Counted from the first letter of the stretch, positions 1-5,897 are shown. The stretch is DNA of 24,586 nucleotides from CADEED01 sp035995425 (GCA_035995425.1 DASYKM010000237.1:1-24586), one strand, 5' to 3'. Notes: generated by a model not told the origin, from the letters alone. Numbers and translations: made by a program.

Positions 1-128
1 TACCCCTGATCCTGAACTCGCCCCTTGCCTCCGAGGTGAGAAATCTCCAACAGATCGAAAGGCTTGTAAGCAGCGAGGCACGTCGCCGTGACAGCAAGCA
101 AGAGAAGCGCCCAGCGTGTACACATCAT
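1..128 (-). CDS. Partial cassette ORF (cassette 11), hypothetical protein with N-terminal signal-like segment
   Basis: An open frame starts at the double ATG at 123-128 (- strand) and stays open to the left edge, giving 42 residues. The ATG lies 11 bases inside the cassette boundary, as in neighbouring cassettes. The N-terminus (MMCTRWALLLLAVTATCLAA) is a basic residue followed by a hydrophobic run, which looks like a Sec signal peptide. The cysteine near its end is not in a good lipobox. The rest of the gene and its attC lie outside the window, so function cannot be judged. Confidence 0.55.
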   Translation of the reverse strand, partial: MMCTRWALLLLAVTATCLAAYKPFDLLEISHLGGKGRVQDQG

Positions 129-132
129 GCGC

Positions 133-220
133 GCCTAACGGTTGAGCTGAGCGGCGCGCGCGCCGGGGTATGAGCTTGGCACTTTATCTAGCACGCGTCC
201 GCTCCAGCGATTTGTTAGGC
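133..220 (-). repeat. attC site 1 (end of cassette 10)
   Basis: 88-bp attC. On the - strand it opens with GCCTAAC (R'') and closes with GTTAGGC (R'). The inner arms are L'' GCTGGAGCGG and L' CCGCTCAGC, which pair except for one extra G in L''. That unpaired G is the extrahelical base typical of single-stranded attC recombination. Confidence 0.93.
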
Positions 221-231
221 CAGGGGCCATG

Positions 232-666
232 CTAGTGCTCTTCCGAGCCAACCATTCCCTCACACTCCTTTGCGGCGGCAATCAATTCTTTCGCACCCAC
301 CACGTTTCCACCCTGTGGGTCAAAAGCAGTGCCACCGAATTTTTCAACCAGCGCGGACGCGGAGTAGAAAACTGCGGCACATTCGTTGAGATCGCCACCG
401 TAGCCGAGCGAATAGACCATTGGCTTTTCGACCTTGAGAGCCGCGACGGCGGGATAGTGCGCAGCAAGCTCTGGGAAAGATTCCAGCAGAAAGTAGAACC
501 CAGTCTTCTTACCACCAACAGTGACTGGCAAAAAGCCAGTGTGCTTGGACAGGTCTATGTTCTGCGCTAACAAGGCGGGGGTATGCGCTTCTGCAAGCGC
601 CCTGTTCCACGCGGGCGCGTCGGGAGCATGCCCTGCCGCGAAGATCACGAGTAGTGTCATGGACAT
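232..666 (-). CDS. Cassette 10 hypothetical protein, 144 aa
   Basis: The frame fills the cassette between attC2 and attC1. It starts at ATG 666 (a second ATG is codon 3), with AGGGAAG about 8 bases upstream as ribosome binding site, and stops just before attC1. The product is soluble-looking. It begins with a short hydrophobic stretch (MTLLVIFAAGHAP), which might be a weak signal or a buried strand, and contains Gly-rich turns (GYGGDLNE, FDPQGGNVVGAKE). I do not recognise the family. The opposite-strand open frame over the same region is a shadow, because it ignores the cassette polarity. Confidence 0.72.
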   Translation of the reverse strand: MSMTLLVIFAAGHAPDAPAWNRALAEAHTPALLAQNIDLSKHTGFLPVTVGGKKTGFYFLLESFPELAAHYPAVAALKVEKPMVYSLGYGGDLNECAAVFYSASALVEKFGGTAFDPQGGNVVGAKELIAAAKECEGMVGSEEH

Positions 667-681
667 GCGAGTTCTTCCCTG

Positions 682-769
682 GCCTAACGGTTGAGCTGAG
701 CGGCGCGCACGCCGGTGTATGAGCTTGGCACTTTATTTGTCACGCGTCCGCTCCAGCGATTTGTTAGCC
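682..769 (-). repeat. attC site 2 (end of cassette 9)
   Basis: 88-bp attC with the same arms as attC1. On the + strand it starts GCCTAAC and ends GTTAGCC, so on the - strand the outer cores are GGCTAAC and GTTAGGC. The central spacer differs from attC1 by only a few bases. Confidence 0.93.
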
Positions 770-770
770 G

Positions 771-1427
771 TCACACGGCACCCAAGCCCATGCGCCGCGC
801 AAGCTCACGAACGTATGCGGGATGATGTCGGTTACCTTTGCTCTCTGACGCTTGAGCGGACATGAGCTCTCTTGCGGCATTGGGGTCGCCACGCCGCGCA
901 AGGATGATGGCGCATACGATCCGAGGAACCGAGCAATGCTCCAAGTTGTTGCCCAGTCCGTTGAGTTCCGAAAGCACCAAATCGCGAGATCGAAAGCGTT
1001 CGAGGAACACGAGACCGAACGAGATAAGCAGGAGCTGAACGTCCTGAATCACTTCAGGAGAGGCGCGGGCTTGCCACCAAAGGTCCTTCGAACTACCACT
1101 GGCTGGCCCGAGACGATTCCGTACCGAACAGGTGTATTCCTGTACCCACGACTTAGCTGGCCCACCACCGTGTAGTTCAGCTACTTCCGGTATATAGACG
1201 CCCAAATTCACCGTGAAAAGGCCATGCAGATCTTCGCGAAGCCCAGGAAAGTATGTTGTGCCGGGTGGGTACGAAGCGCCCATTTGGAGGTTTACTACTT
1301 GAGTGAGCCCGTCGTCCGTCACGCGATTGAAGGTTCTTCCGCGAACTTTAAACCCGTGCTCTGTCAGCGCCGGCCGCAGGGCGCGCTGGATGCGGTCAAG
1401 CTCTTTGACAAACGGTGACGGTGGCAC
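771..1427 (-). CDS. Cassette 9 protein with DUF4304-like N-terminal domain, 218 aa
   Basis: This is the longest cassette ORF. It starts at GTG 1427 (product MPPSPFVKEL...) and stops two bases before attC2. The first ~130 residues resemble DUF4304: an N-terminal helix, then GFKVRGRTFNR, then a VVNLQ strand and FTVNLGVYIPE. Those motifs are the basis of the call, made from memory of the family. DUF4304 has no established biochemical role that I can cite. The C-terminal ~80 residues look helical (FLERFRSRDLVLSELNGLGN, PNAARELMSAQ) and could be a small repeat-like helical domain. No signal peptide or membrane segment is seen. It is isolated in its cassette, so neighbours say nothing about function. 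Confidence 0.78.
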   Translation of the reverse strand: MPPSPFVKELDRIQRALRPALTEHGFKVRGRTFNRVTDDGLTQVVNLQMGASYPPGTTYFPGLREDLHGLFTVNLGVYIPEVAELHGGGPAKSWVQEYTCSVRNRLGPASGSSKDLWWQARASPEVIQDVQLLLISFGLVFLERFRSRDLVLSELNGLGNNLEHCSVPRIVCAIILARRGDPNAARELMSAQASESKGNRHHPAYVRELARRMGLGAV

Positions 1428-1442
1428 GCAGCTACCTGTGAT

Positions 1443-1530
1443 GGCTAACGGTTGAGCTGAGCGGCGCGCACGCGGACGTATGGACTTGGCACTTTATCCT
1501 TCACGCGTCCGCTCCAGCGAGTTGTTAGAC
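1443..1530 (-). repeat. attC site 3 (end of cassette 8)
   Basis: 88-bp attC with + strand ends GGCTAAC and GTTAGAC. It has slight divergence in the centre (CGGACGTATGGAC instead of the usual CCGRNGTATGAGC) and a G instead of T in the spacer next to the right core. The arm complementarity and the extra G are kept. Confidence 0.92.
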
Positions 1531-1845
1531 CGCCACACTTGCCCAAGACTCGGTTATTTCAGCCACGAGCTGCTCAGAGAAGCGAGGTCGGAGAGTTCCA
1601 AAGACTATGATTACCTCTCCGGGCACGTCTGACACGAAGCTAAAGGCTTTGCCTTGAAACGTGCAGCTCACCCCCGAAATGAAGTCTGCATCAGTGGGCA
1701 CCGTCACTTCGAAATTGGGTTGTTCATTTAGTCTCGCGATCGCGCTCACCAAAGCGGATTGCCACCGGCGCCAGGAGGCCTGAGAAAAGCCATCGATTTT
1801 GACCACTGTAGTTGAAGCCCCGTGATGGATTGCGATGAGGTTCAT
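1525..1845 (-). CDS. Cassette 8 hypothetical protein, 106 aa
   Basis: The frame starts at ATG 1845, only 11 bases after the G of the preceding GTTAGAC core, with no Shine-Dalgarno beyond what the attC end supplies. Its TAA stop lies inside the outer core of its own attC (SVAV then TAA). The product is a small soluble alpha/beta protein. A central stretch (NFEVTVPTDADF, KAFSFVSDVPGEVIIVFGTLRP) suggests alternating strands. The family is not recognised. Confidence 0.72.
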   Translation of the reverse strand: MNLIAIHHGASTTVVKIDGFSQASWRRWQSALVSAIARLNEQPNFEVTVPTDADFISGVSCTFQGKAFSFVSDVPGEVIIVFGTLRPRFSEQLVAEITESWASVAV

Positions 1846-1849
1846 GGCG

Positions 1850-1937
1850 GTCTAACGGTTGAGCTGAGCGGCGCGCACGCCGATGTATGAACTTGGCACT
1901 TTATCCCTCACGCGTCCGCTCCAGCGATTTGTTAGGC
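1850..1937 (-). repeat. attC site 4 (end of cassette 7)
   Basis: 88-bp attC with + strand ends GTCTAAC and GTTAGGC. The arms and extrahelical G are as in the other copies. The centre reads TATGAACTTGGC. Confidence 0.93.
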
Positions 1938-2186
1938 CGCATTCGCGGCAACGCTCTTCGAACCACTCAACCGCCATGTCCAGAAGAATAGGACGGCGGC
2001 TAGCCAAAGCACACCCACTGTAAATGCTTGGAGTCCGAAATGGAGAAATGGAAAGCTATTGGCGGGAGTCTGGCCGTGAAGTCGTGGCCAGACCTCTGCG
2101 TCGAGAAACGTGAATACACTCTGGCCGGAGAGCCACATGGGCAACAACCAGCCCGTCGAGAATATGGCGATAGCGACGCGGCGCAT
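1932..2186 (-). CDS. Cassette 7 small membrane protein, 84 aa
   Basis: ATG 2186 is preceded by AGGAGAGG at a good distance, one of the few cassettes with a clear ribosome binding site. The TAA stop is provided by the outer core of its attC. There are two hydrophobic segments, residues ~4-20 and ~50-71 (FTVGVLWLAAVLFFWTW), with a polar Trp/Pro-containing loop between them. This predicts a two-pass inner-membrane protein. No family is recognised. Confidence 0.75.
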   Translation of the reverse strand: MRRVAIAIFSTGWLLPMWLSGQSVFTFLDAEVWPRLHGQTPANSFPFLHFGLQAFTVGVLWLAAVLFFWTWRLSGSKSVAANAA

Positions 2187-2205
2187 TGTGTGTACCTCTC
2201 CTGCG

Positions 2206-2293
2206 GCCTAACGGTTGAGCTGAGCGGCGCGCGCGCCGGCGTATGAACTTGGCACTTTATCCCTCACGCGTCCGCTCCAGCGATTTGTTAGAC
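2206..2293 (-). repeat. attC site 5 (end of cassette 6)
   Basis: 88-bp attC with + strand ends GCCTAAC and GTTAGAC and standard arms. Cassette 6's reading frame continues through its outer core and L'' arm. Confidence 0.93.
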
Positions 2294-2634
2294 GACCGAC
2301 CCTGATACATCGAAACGAGCTTCCATCCTAAGAACGCCCACAAAGCGGTGTACAGAATGGCCTCAAGTGGTCCCGTGACCACTGCCGTGAACGCTTGGTT
2401 ACCACCGTCGGAATCGTACACCCACTGCCTCTGGGCCTCCGATGTCGCTAGTTCTGAGCGAATCGACCATTTCCGCGACACCGCCAAGAGGCAGAGCCAG
2501 TAAGTGGTGGTAACCGAAGCGAGCGCAGCGATTCCGCTGAGCCACCACTTGCGACCGAGACTTGCGGCGAGCATGACCACGGCCGGGACAAGGAGCGAAA
2601 GGAACCAGAAGACATTGAATCGCGCGCTGTCCAT
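2257..2634 (-). CDS. Cassette 6 membrane protein with attC-encoded C-terminal tail, 125 aa
   Basis: The frame starts at ATG 2634 and runs into attC5, ending at the TAA in the attC centre. The last residues (SNKSLERTREG) are therefore encoded by attC. Three hydrophobic segments at ~9-27, ~31-52 and ~84-107 (ILYTALWAFLGW) predict a small polytopic membrane protein. Family unknown. The same tail occurs on cassette 1 and, with one change, on cassette 2. It could be a by-product of losing a stop before attC rather than a selected tag. Confidence 0.72.
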   Translation of the reverse strand: MDSARFNVFWFLSLLVPAVVMLAASLGRKWWLSGIAALASVTTTYWLCLLAVSRKWSIRSELATSEAQRQWVYDSDGGNQAFTAVVTGPLEAILYTALWAFLGWKLVSMYQGRSSNKSLERTREG

Positions 2635-2652
2635 GTGCTGATGCTGACAGTC

Positions 2653-2740
2653 GTCTAACGGTTGAGCTGAGCGGCGCGCACGCCGACGTGTTGGCTTGGC
2701 TGTTTATCTTTCACGCGTCCGCTCCAGCGATTTGTTAGGC
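2653..2740 (-). repeat. attC site 6 (end of cassette 5), most divergent copy
   Basis: 88-bp attC with + strand ends GTCTAAC and GTTAGGC. The arms are conserved, but the centre differs more than in any other copy (GTGTTGGCTTGGCTGTTTATCTT instead of the common TATGAGCTTGGCACTTTATC pattern). Differences confined to the loop are expected if only the folded stem is under selection. Confidence 0.92.
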
Positions 2741-2764
2741 AGCACGTGGGTGATCCATGCGGTG

Positions 2765-3097
2765 TCATTTCTTTTGCCCTCTACCGCGCTCATCTTTATC
2801 GCTCACGACGACCTGATACCTAATACCCAGCGGTTCACCAATTGCGATGAGCTTCTTTGTGCTCGCAACAAATGAGACTTGGTCAGCTGCTACACTGCCA
2901 ATGTCATTGCTATGACGTTGGTCTGGCTGATATGCCCCAAGATCAGTCACTCTAAACCCCTCCACGCCCAAGACTTGGTATCCCTCGATAATGCAACGCT
3001 CTAAAAGCGCCAAAGCGTCTTGGGCGGAAAGGAGACAAAGTGTTTCTGGCGCCAACGCTCGAGGCGCGAATTCAGCGTGCAGTCGTGGAGGTAACAC
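2765..3097 (-). CDS. Cassette 5 hypothetical protein, 110 aa
   Basis: The frame opens with GTG at 3095-3097, 12 bases after the G of the preceding GTTAGGC core, and closes 24 bases before attC6. A later start is possible because the first ~20 residues are unremarkable. The middle reads as a compact alpha/beta domain (AQDALALLERCIIEGYQVLG, VTDLGAYQPDQRHSNDIGS, QVSFVASTKKLIAIGE) with a charged, Lys/Arg-rich C-terminus. No membrane segment is present. I do not recognise the family. Confidence 0.7.
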   Translation of the reverse strand: MLPPRLHAEFAPRALAPETLCLLSAQDALALLERCIIEGYQVLGVEGFRVTDLGAYQPDQRHSNDIGSVAADQVSFVASTKKLIAIGEPLGIRYQVVVSDKDERGRGQKK

Positions 3098-3102
3098 GTG
3101 CG

Positions 3103-3190
3103 GCCTAACGGTTGAGCTGAGCGGCGCGCACGCCGTTGTGTGAGCTTGGCACTTTATCCTTCACGCGTCCGCTCCAGCGATTTGTTAGAC
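3103..3190 (-). repeat. attC site 7 (end of cassette 4)
   Basis: 88-bp attC with + strand ends GCCTAAC and GTTAGAC. The arms are standard and the centre contains GTGTGAGCTTGGC. Confidence 0.93.
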
Positions 3191-3196
3191 ACCGTG

Positions 3197-3556
3197 CTAC
3201 CCAAGCCATTCGGCAAGTGCGTCAGGCGATGCGAAGCCGAGAAGCCCGAGGGGCATGGACTCAGCGCTTCCGTGCGCAAGCGAAAACGTTCCAGAATTTG
3301 GGTCGAAGAGCAGCCACTTCTCCTCATGGCGCGCGACGGCAAGGAAGGACCTAACTGCGCCATCGGTATCGGGAACGTACTTTTGCGCCCAGTCGTTTGC
3401 AACAGCCCGAACCGTGACCGGCTCAATGACCCTTTCGAGCAGAGCGGCGGTCTGCTCCGCGATATAGACGTCGCGATCTTCGCGCCAAGTGCAAGGCGTT
3501 CCGGAAGGACGAGCTAGTGAGTCCTTAAGCGCCTGGATTGCGGAAACGTTGCTCAC
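3197..3556 (-). CDS. Cassette 4 hypothetical protein, 119 aa
   Basis: The frame starts at GTG 3554-3556, 10 bases after the G of the preceding core, and stops (TAG) seven bases before attC7. It is predicted soluble: a helical N-terminus (VSAIQALKDSLARP), an acidic middle (WREDRDVYIAEQTAALLERV), then strands around FLAVARHEEKWLLFDPNSGTF. The C-terminal half could be a small beta-rich fold. The family is not recognised. Several other open frames overlap it on both strands, but only this one respects the cassette boundaries and polarity. Confidence 0.7.
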   Translation of the reverse strand: MSNVSAIQALKDSLARPSGTPCTWREDRDVYIAEQTAALLERVIEPVTVRAVANDWAQKYVPDTDGAVRSFLAVARHEEKWLLFDPNSGTFSLAHGSAESMPLGLLGFASPDALAEWLG

Positions 3557-3559
3557 GAT

Positions 3560-3647
3560 GTCTAACGGTTGAGCTGAGCGGCGCGCGCGCTGCTGTATGA
3601 GCTTGGCACTTTATCCCTCACGCGTCCGCTCCAGCGATTTGTTAGAC
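3560..3647 (-). repeat. attC site 8 (end of cassette 3)
   Basis: 88-bp attC with + strand ends GTCTAAC and GTTAGAC. The arms are standard and the centre has CGCTGCTGTATGAGC. Confidence 0.93.
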
Positions 3648-3665
3648 GACCTGGCCGCGAGGCCT

Positions 3666-3836
3666 CTAGCCCTTGGGGGCATCGCCTCGGGGAAGAACTA
3701 CTATAAATAGCGTCGCTATTGGGCCAAGTAGCAGGGAGAGCATCCACCACGTGAGTGCGGGCTGGCCCTTTGACTGAGCCAAGCCGGCGTTGACTAGTGA
3801 TAGCGTTCCCCAACCCACGAAATAGGCATTGTTCAC
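3666..3836 (-). CDS. Cassette 3 small membrane protein, 56 aa, GTG start
   Basis: This short frame begins with GTG at 3834-3836 behind AAGGAG at ideal spacing, and ends with TAG at 3666-3668, 18 bases before attC8. It encodes MNNAYFVGWGTLSLVNAGLA, then a polar turn (QSKGQPA), then a strongly hydrophobic stretch (residues ~30-48, WWMLSLLLGPIATLFIVVL) and a short charged tail. It is predicted to be a one- or two-pass membrane protein. A longer frame on the same strand (3562-3960) overlaps it, but has no ribosome binding site, unnatural low-complexity composition, and runs through the attC. I consider the 56-residue frame the real gene. Its own leader (3837-3966) shows no other ORF. Confidence 0.7.
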   Translation of the reverse strand: MNNAYFVGWGTLSLVNAGLAQSKGQPALTWWMLSLLLGPIATLFIVVLPRGDAPKG

Positions 3837-3964
3837 TTTGTTCTCCTTCGTCGGCGTGATTCATTGCGTGATGAGTATGGCGGCTTACGATTGAATCGAG
3901 AACCTTGCTGACTCGCGGGCGTGCGTCTCTGGTTTGCAAGTAGAGGACGCATGCCGTCATGGTC

Positions 3965-4052
3965 GTCTAACGTTTGAGCTGAGCGGCGCGCGCGCCGGGG
4001 TATGAGCTTGGCACTTTATCCATCACGCGTCCGCTCCAGCGAGGTGTTAGGC
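3965..4052 (-). repeat. attC site 9 (end of cassette 2)
   Basis: 88-bp attC with + strand ends GTCTAAC and GTTAGGC. It differs from the consensus in the spacers next to both cores (CGTTTGAG, GAGGTGTTAG) while the arms and the extra G are intact. Confidence 0.92.
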
Positions 4053-4354
4053 CGCAGCTCGTAGTCGGCGGCTCCTGTTGCTTCTATCGCCCGCTGCAGC
4101 ATGCGACTGCCGTGGGGCATCTTTTCAAGCTCGGAAAGTATCTCTTCGATGTACGAACGCGGTAACAGGTCTACAACGTCTCCAAGTGATAGGCCATCGG
4201 GGCTCGTAGAGAGATCATCCGCCGTGGCTTCGAGCTTGGCCTTGAACCCTGCTCTCGCCTTGCTATCGCTGAGGCGTCGAACGCGTTGCACCACAATGAC
4301 TGAAATCACGAGGAGCAACGCGGCCAATGCCAGATACTGGGGAAGTCGTGTCAT
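4016..4354 (-). CDS. Cassette 2 single-pass membrane protein with attC-encoded tail, 112 aa
   Basis: The ATG at 4354 is 10 bases after the G of the preceding GTTAGGC core, whose AGG is the only Shine-Dalgarno-like sequence (four bases before ATG). Residues ~5-23 (PQYLALAALLLVISVIVVQ) form one membrane segment followed by Arg-rich residues, so the C-terminal part should face the cytoplasm. That part is acidic and helical (SYIEEILSELEKM). The frame enters attC9 and ends PNTSLERTRDG. The family is not recognised. Confidence 0.72.
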   Translation of the reverse strand: MTRLPQYLALAALLLVISVIVVQRVRRLSDSKARAGFKAKLEATADDLSTSPDGLSLGDVVDLLPRSYIEEILSELEKMPHGSRMLQRAIEATGAADYELRPNTSLERTRDG

Positions 4355-4357
4355 GCG

Positions 4358-4445
4358 GCCTAACGGTTGAGCTGAGCGGCGCGCGCGCCGAAGTGTGAGC
4401 TTGGCACTTTATCTATCACGCGTCCGCTCCAGCGATTTGTTAGAA
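4358..4445 (-). repeat. attC site 10 (end of cassette 1, nearest the integrase)
   Basis: 88-bp attC with + strand ends GCCTAAC and GTTAGAA. The inner-facing core (on the - strand TTCTAAC) matches the GTTAGAA core at the attI junction, as expected if cassette 1's R'' derives from the same cassette circle. Confidence 0.93.
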
Positions 4446-4735
4446 CGCACCACCGCCAATATCGCCACAACCGCACCAATCGCGCTAGTTGCATCGAGCG
4501 CGGCCATATACATCGCCGCTTGCGCGCGAGACGCAAATACTGTTTCAGGTCCGGTTATGAGCGTCCCAATTGTGATTCCCACGATACCTCCAACAGCGGC
4601 TCCGATGAGCCCAGCCAGGACAATTCTGACTACCTTCGCAGGACGCCTGGGAAACGCTTTCGCAACAATGAACCACATCCCAATTCCAAGGGCAGCCGCA
4701 GTACCTAGAATGAGCGCGGAAAACATCGGGTCCAT
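4409..4735 (-). CDS. Cassette 1 membrane protein with attC-encoded tail, 108 aa
   Basis: This is the first cassette after attI and the one expected to be best expressed. ATG 4735 (ATG at codon 4 is an alternative) begins a Gly/Ala-rich hydrophobic protein with three membrane segments: ~4-25, ~36-60 (GLIGAAVGGIVGITIGTLI) and ~79-96. GxxxG-like spacing in the second helix could favour helix packing. The frame runs into attC10 and ends SNKSLERTRDR before TAA. No family is recognised. Confidence 0.72.
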   Translation of the reverse strand: MDPMFSALILGTAAALGIGMWFIVAKAFPRRPAKVVRIVLAGLIGAAVGGIVGITIGTLITGPETVFASRAQAAMYMAALDATSAIGAVVAILAVVRSNKSLERTRDR

Positions 4736-4764
4736 ATGCTTCGACGTGGCACTAACTTGAGTGC

Positions 4765-4905
4765 GTTCTAACTGTAAGTAGACCGCAGAAATGCGGCGTT
4801 ACAAAGGAGTGAAAGTGCGGGATAACGCATGGGCCACCGGTAACTCTTTGAATCGACTTCAACACTTTCCGCCTAACCAGTCAACGCACTGGATCTTCTT
4901 CCGCC
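4765..4905. other. attI: attI-like region and integrase leader
   Basis: The boundary between cassette 1 and integrase-side DNA is the core at 4765-4772 (- strand GTTAGAAC). No attC arms flank it on the right, which is what defines attI. About 100 bp further right, 4871-4877 holds an isolated GTTAGGC (- strand) without attC arms. It may be an accessory integrase-binding repeat or chance. The region should carry the cassette promoter (- strand) and the integrase promoter (+ strand), but I see only weak candidates, for example TTGACT on the - strand near 4882 with a poor -10. There is no convincing LexA box. Confidence 0.55.
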
Positions 4906-5880
4906 ATGCCCCAAACCCCTCGCCTGCTCGACGAAGTGCGGAGGGCGATACGCCTTCGCCACTACAGCTACCGGACGGAAAAGGCTTATGTCGACTGGAT
5001 TCGGCGCTTCGTAATCTTTCACGGCAAGCAACACCCAAAACTCATGGGCGGCGTCGAAGTGGAGAAGTTCTTGAGCCACTTGGCCCAGGATCGAAACGTA
5101 TCTGCCGCTACACAGGCGCAAGCCCTGGCGGCGTTGCTATTTCTCTACAAACGCGTGCTGAACGTCGATCTTCCGTGGATCGACAATGTGGTACGCGCGT
5201 CCCGGCCAAGGCGGTTGCCGACGGTTCTCAGCCAGCAGGAAGCTCAGAGTGTTTTAGCCAATCTGAATGGTGCCAACTGGCTCATCGGCGCTCTCTTGTA
5301 CGGAAGCGGGCTGCGCCTCACCGAGGCGCTGCGACTCCGAATCAAGGATCTGGACCTCGAGAACCTGCGCATTCTGGTACGCGATGGCAAAGGCCGAAAA
5401 GATCGAGTCACGATTGTGCCGGCGTCGCTGGTTACTCACCTGCGTGCCCACCTGGAGAAAGTGCGCGAACTGCACAAGCAGGCAATCGAGCACGGGTTCG
5501 GCGGCGTTGAGTTACCGTTCGCGCTCGAAAGAAAGTATCCGCGCGCGCATCTGGAGTGGGCTTGGCAATACGCGTTCCCGGCCACCCGCCCTTCGGTGGA
5601 TCCGTGCACGAGCGTGCGCCGGCGCCATCACGTTTTTGAGGACAGTGTGCAACGGCAGGTTCGGAACGCCGCTCGAGCTGCGGGCATCGAGAAGCCGGTA
5701 TCTCCGCACACATTTCGCCACGGCTTCGCAACCCATTTGCTGGAAAATGGCTATGACATTCGCACCGTGCAGGAGCTGATGGGTCATAAAAACGTTTCGA
5801 CAACGCAGATTTATACGCACGTCATGGCCAAAGGAACCAGCTCGGTGAAGAGCCCTTTCGATATCGGGAAGCCGCGCTGA
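4906..5880 (+). CDS. intI: Integron integrase IntI (tyrosine recombinase), 324 aa
   Basis: Catalyses cassette excision at attC and insertion at attI. The N-terminal SAM-like domain (~8-90, RHYSYRTEKAYVDWIRRFV) is followed by the catalytic domain with R137 (GSGLRLTEAL), K165 (KGRKDR), H268-x-x-R271 (HTFRH), H294 (LMGH) and nucleophile Y303 (QIYTHV). The segment at ~203-225 (LPFALERKYPRAHLEWAWQY) is the extra alpha-helical patch that marks integron integrases among XerC/D relatives. Length is typical and all catalytic residues are present, so the enzyme should be active. ATG 4906 has no good Shine-Dalgarno, but an upstream start is not evident. The gene converges on the signal peptidase gene with 17 bp between stops. 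TTA codon contexts differ from the neighbouring chromosomal genes. Confidence 0.97.
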   Translation: MPQTPRLLDEVRRAIRLRHYSYRTEKAYVDWIRRFVIFHGKQHPKLMGGVEVEKFLSHLAQDRNVSAATQAQALAALLFLYKRVLNVDLPWIDNVVRASRPRRLPTVLSQQEAQSVLANLNGANWLIGALLYGSGLRLTEALRLRIKDLDLENLRILVRDGKGRKDRVTIVPASLVTHLRAHLEKVRELHKQAIEHGFGGVELPFALERKYPRAHLEWAWQYAFPATRPSVDPCTSVRRRHHVFEDSVQRQVRNAARAAGIEKPVSPHTFRHGFATHLLENGYDIRTVQELMGHKNVSTTQIYTHVMAKGTSSVKSPFDIGKPR

Positions 5881-5897
5881 CTCGCATCAGCACAGCT

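Larger units (their letters stand above)
1..5880. mobile_element. Chromosomal integron: integrase gene, attI-like region and at least 11 gene cassettes (left end outside the window)
   Basis: A tyrosine recombinase of the integron type (4906-5880, +) lies next to an array of ten 88-bp attC sites at 133-4445, spaced about 355-760 bp apart. Cassette ORFs all read on the - strand, away from the integrase, as in classical integrons. Taking the crossover between G and TT of each GTTRRR core, the complete cassettes span 4364-4771, 3971-4363, 3566-3970, 3109-3565, 2659-3108, 2212-2658, 1856-2211, 1449-1855, 688-1448 and 139-687. An eleventh begins at 138 and leaves the window. The near-identity of the attC sites points to a sedentary chromosomal array rather than a mobile integron with mixed attC sites. 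No transposase, resistance gene or transposon end is visible. Confidence 0.93.

Noticed and set aside
229..570. + strand open frame opposite cassette 10
   Set aside because: It runs against the cassette polarity, enters from an attC end, and its protein has no features. It is a shadow of 232-666.
3562..3960. 132-residue open frame in cassette 3
   Set aside because: It has no ribosome binding site and low-complexity Arg/Ser-rich composition, and it runs into the attC. The 56-residue frame inside it has far better gene signals.
133..4445. CRISPR-like array of regularly repeated sequence
   Set aside because: Repeats are 88 bp, spaced by 270-670 bp containing ORFs, and have attC cores and arms next to an integron integrase. 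There are no short unique spacers and no cas genes.
4773..4789. LexA-box-like CTG...CAG in the integrase leader
   Set aside because: The spacing is CTG-N11-CAG, not N10, and the internal AT pattern is absent, so SOS control cannot be claimed.
4791..5510. Long + strand open frame overlapping the integrase, with AAGGAG before an internal GTG near 4815
   Set aside because: It is out of frame with the integrase, has no recognisable protein features, and its composition is that of a shadow frame.
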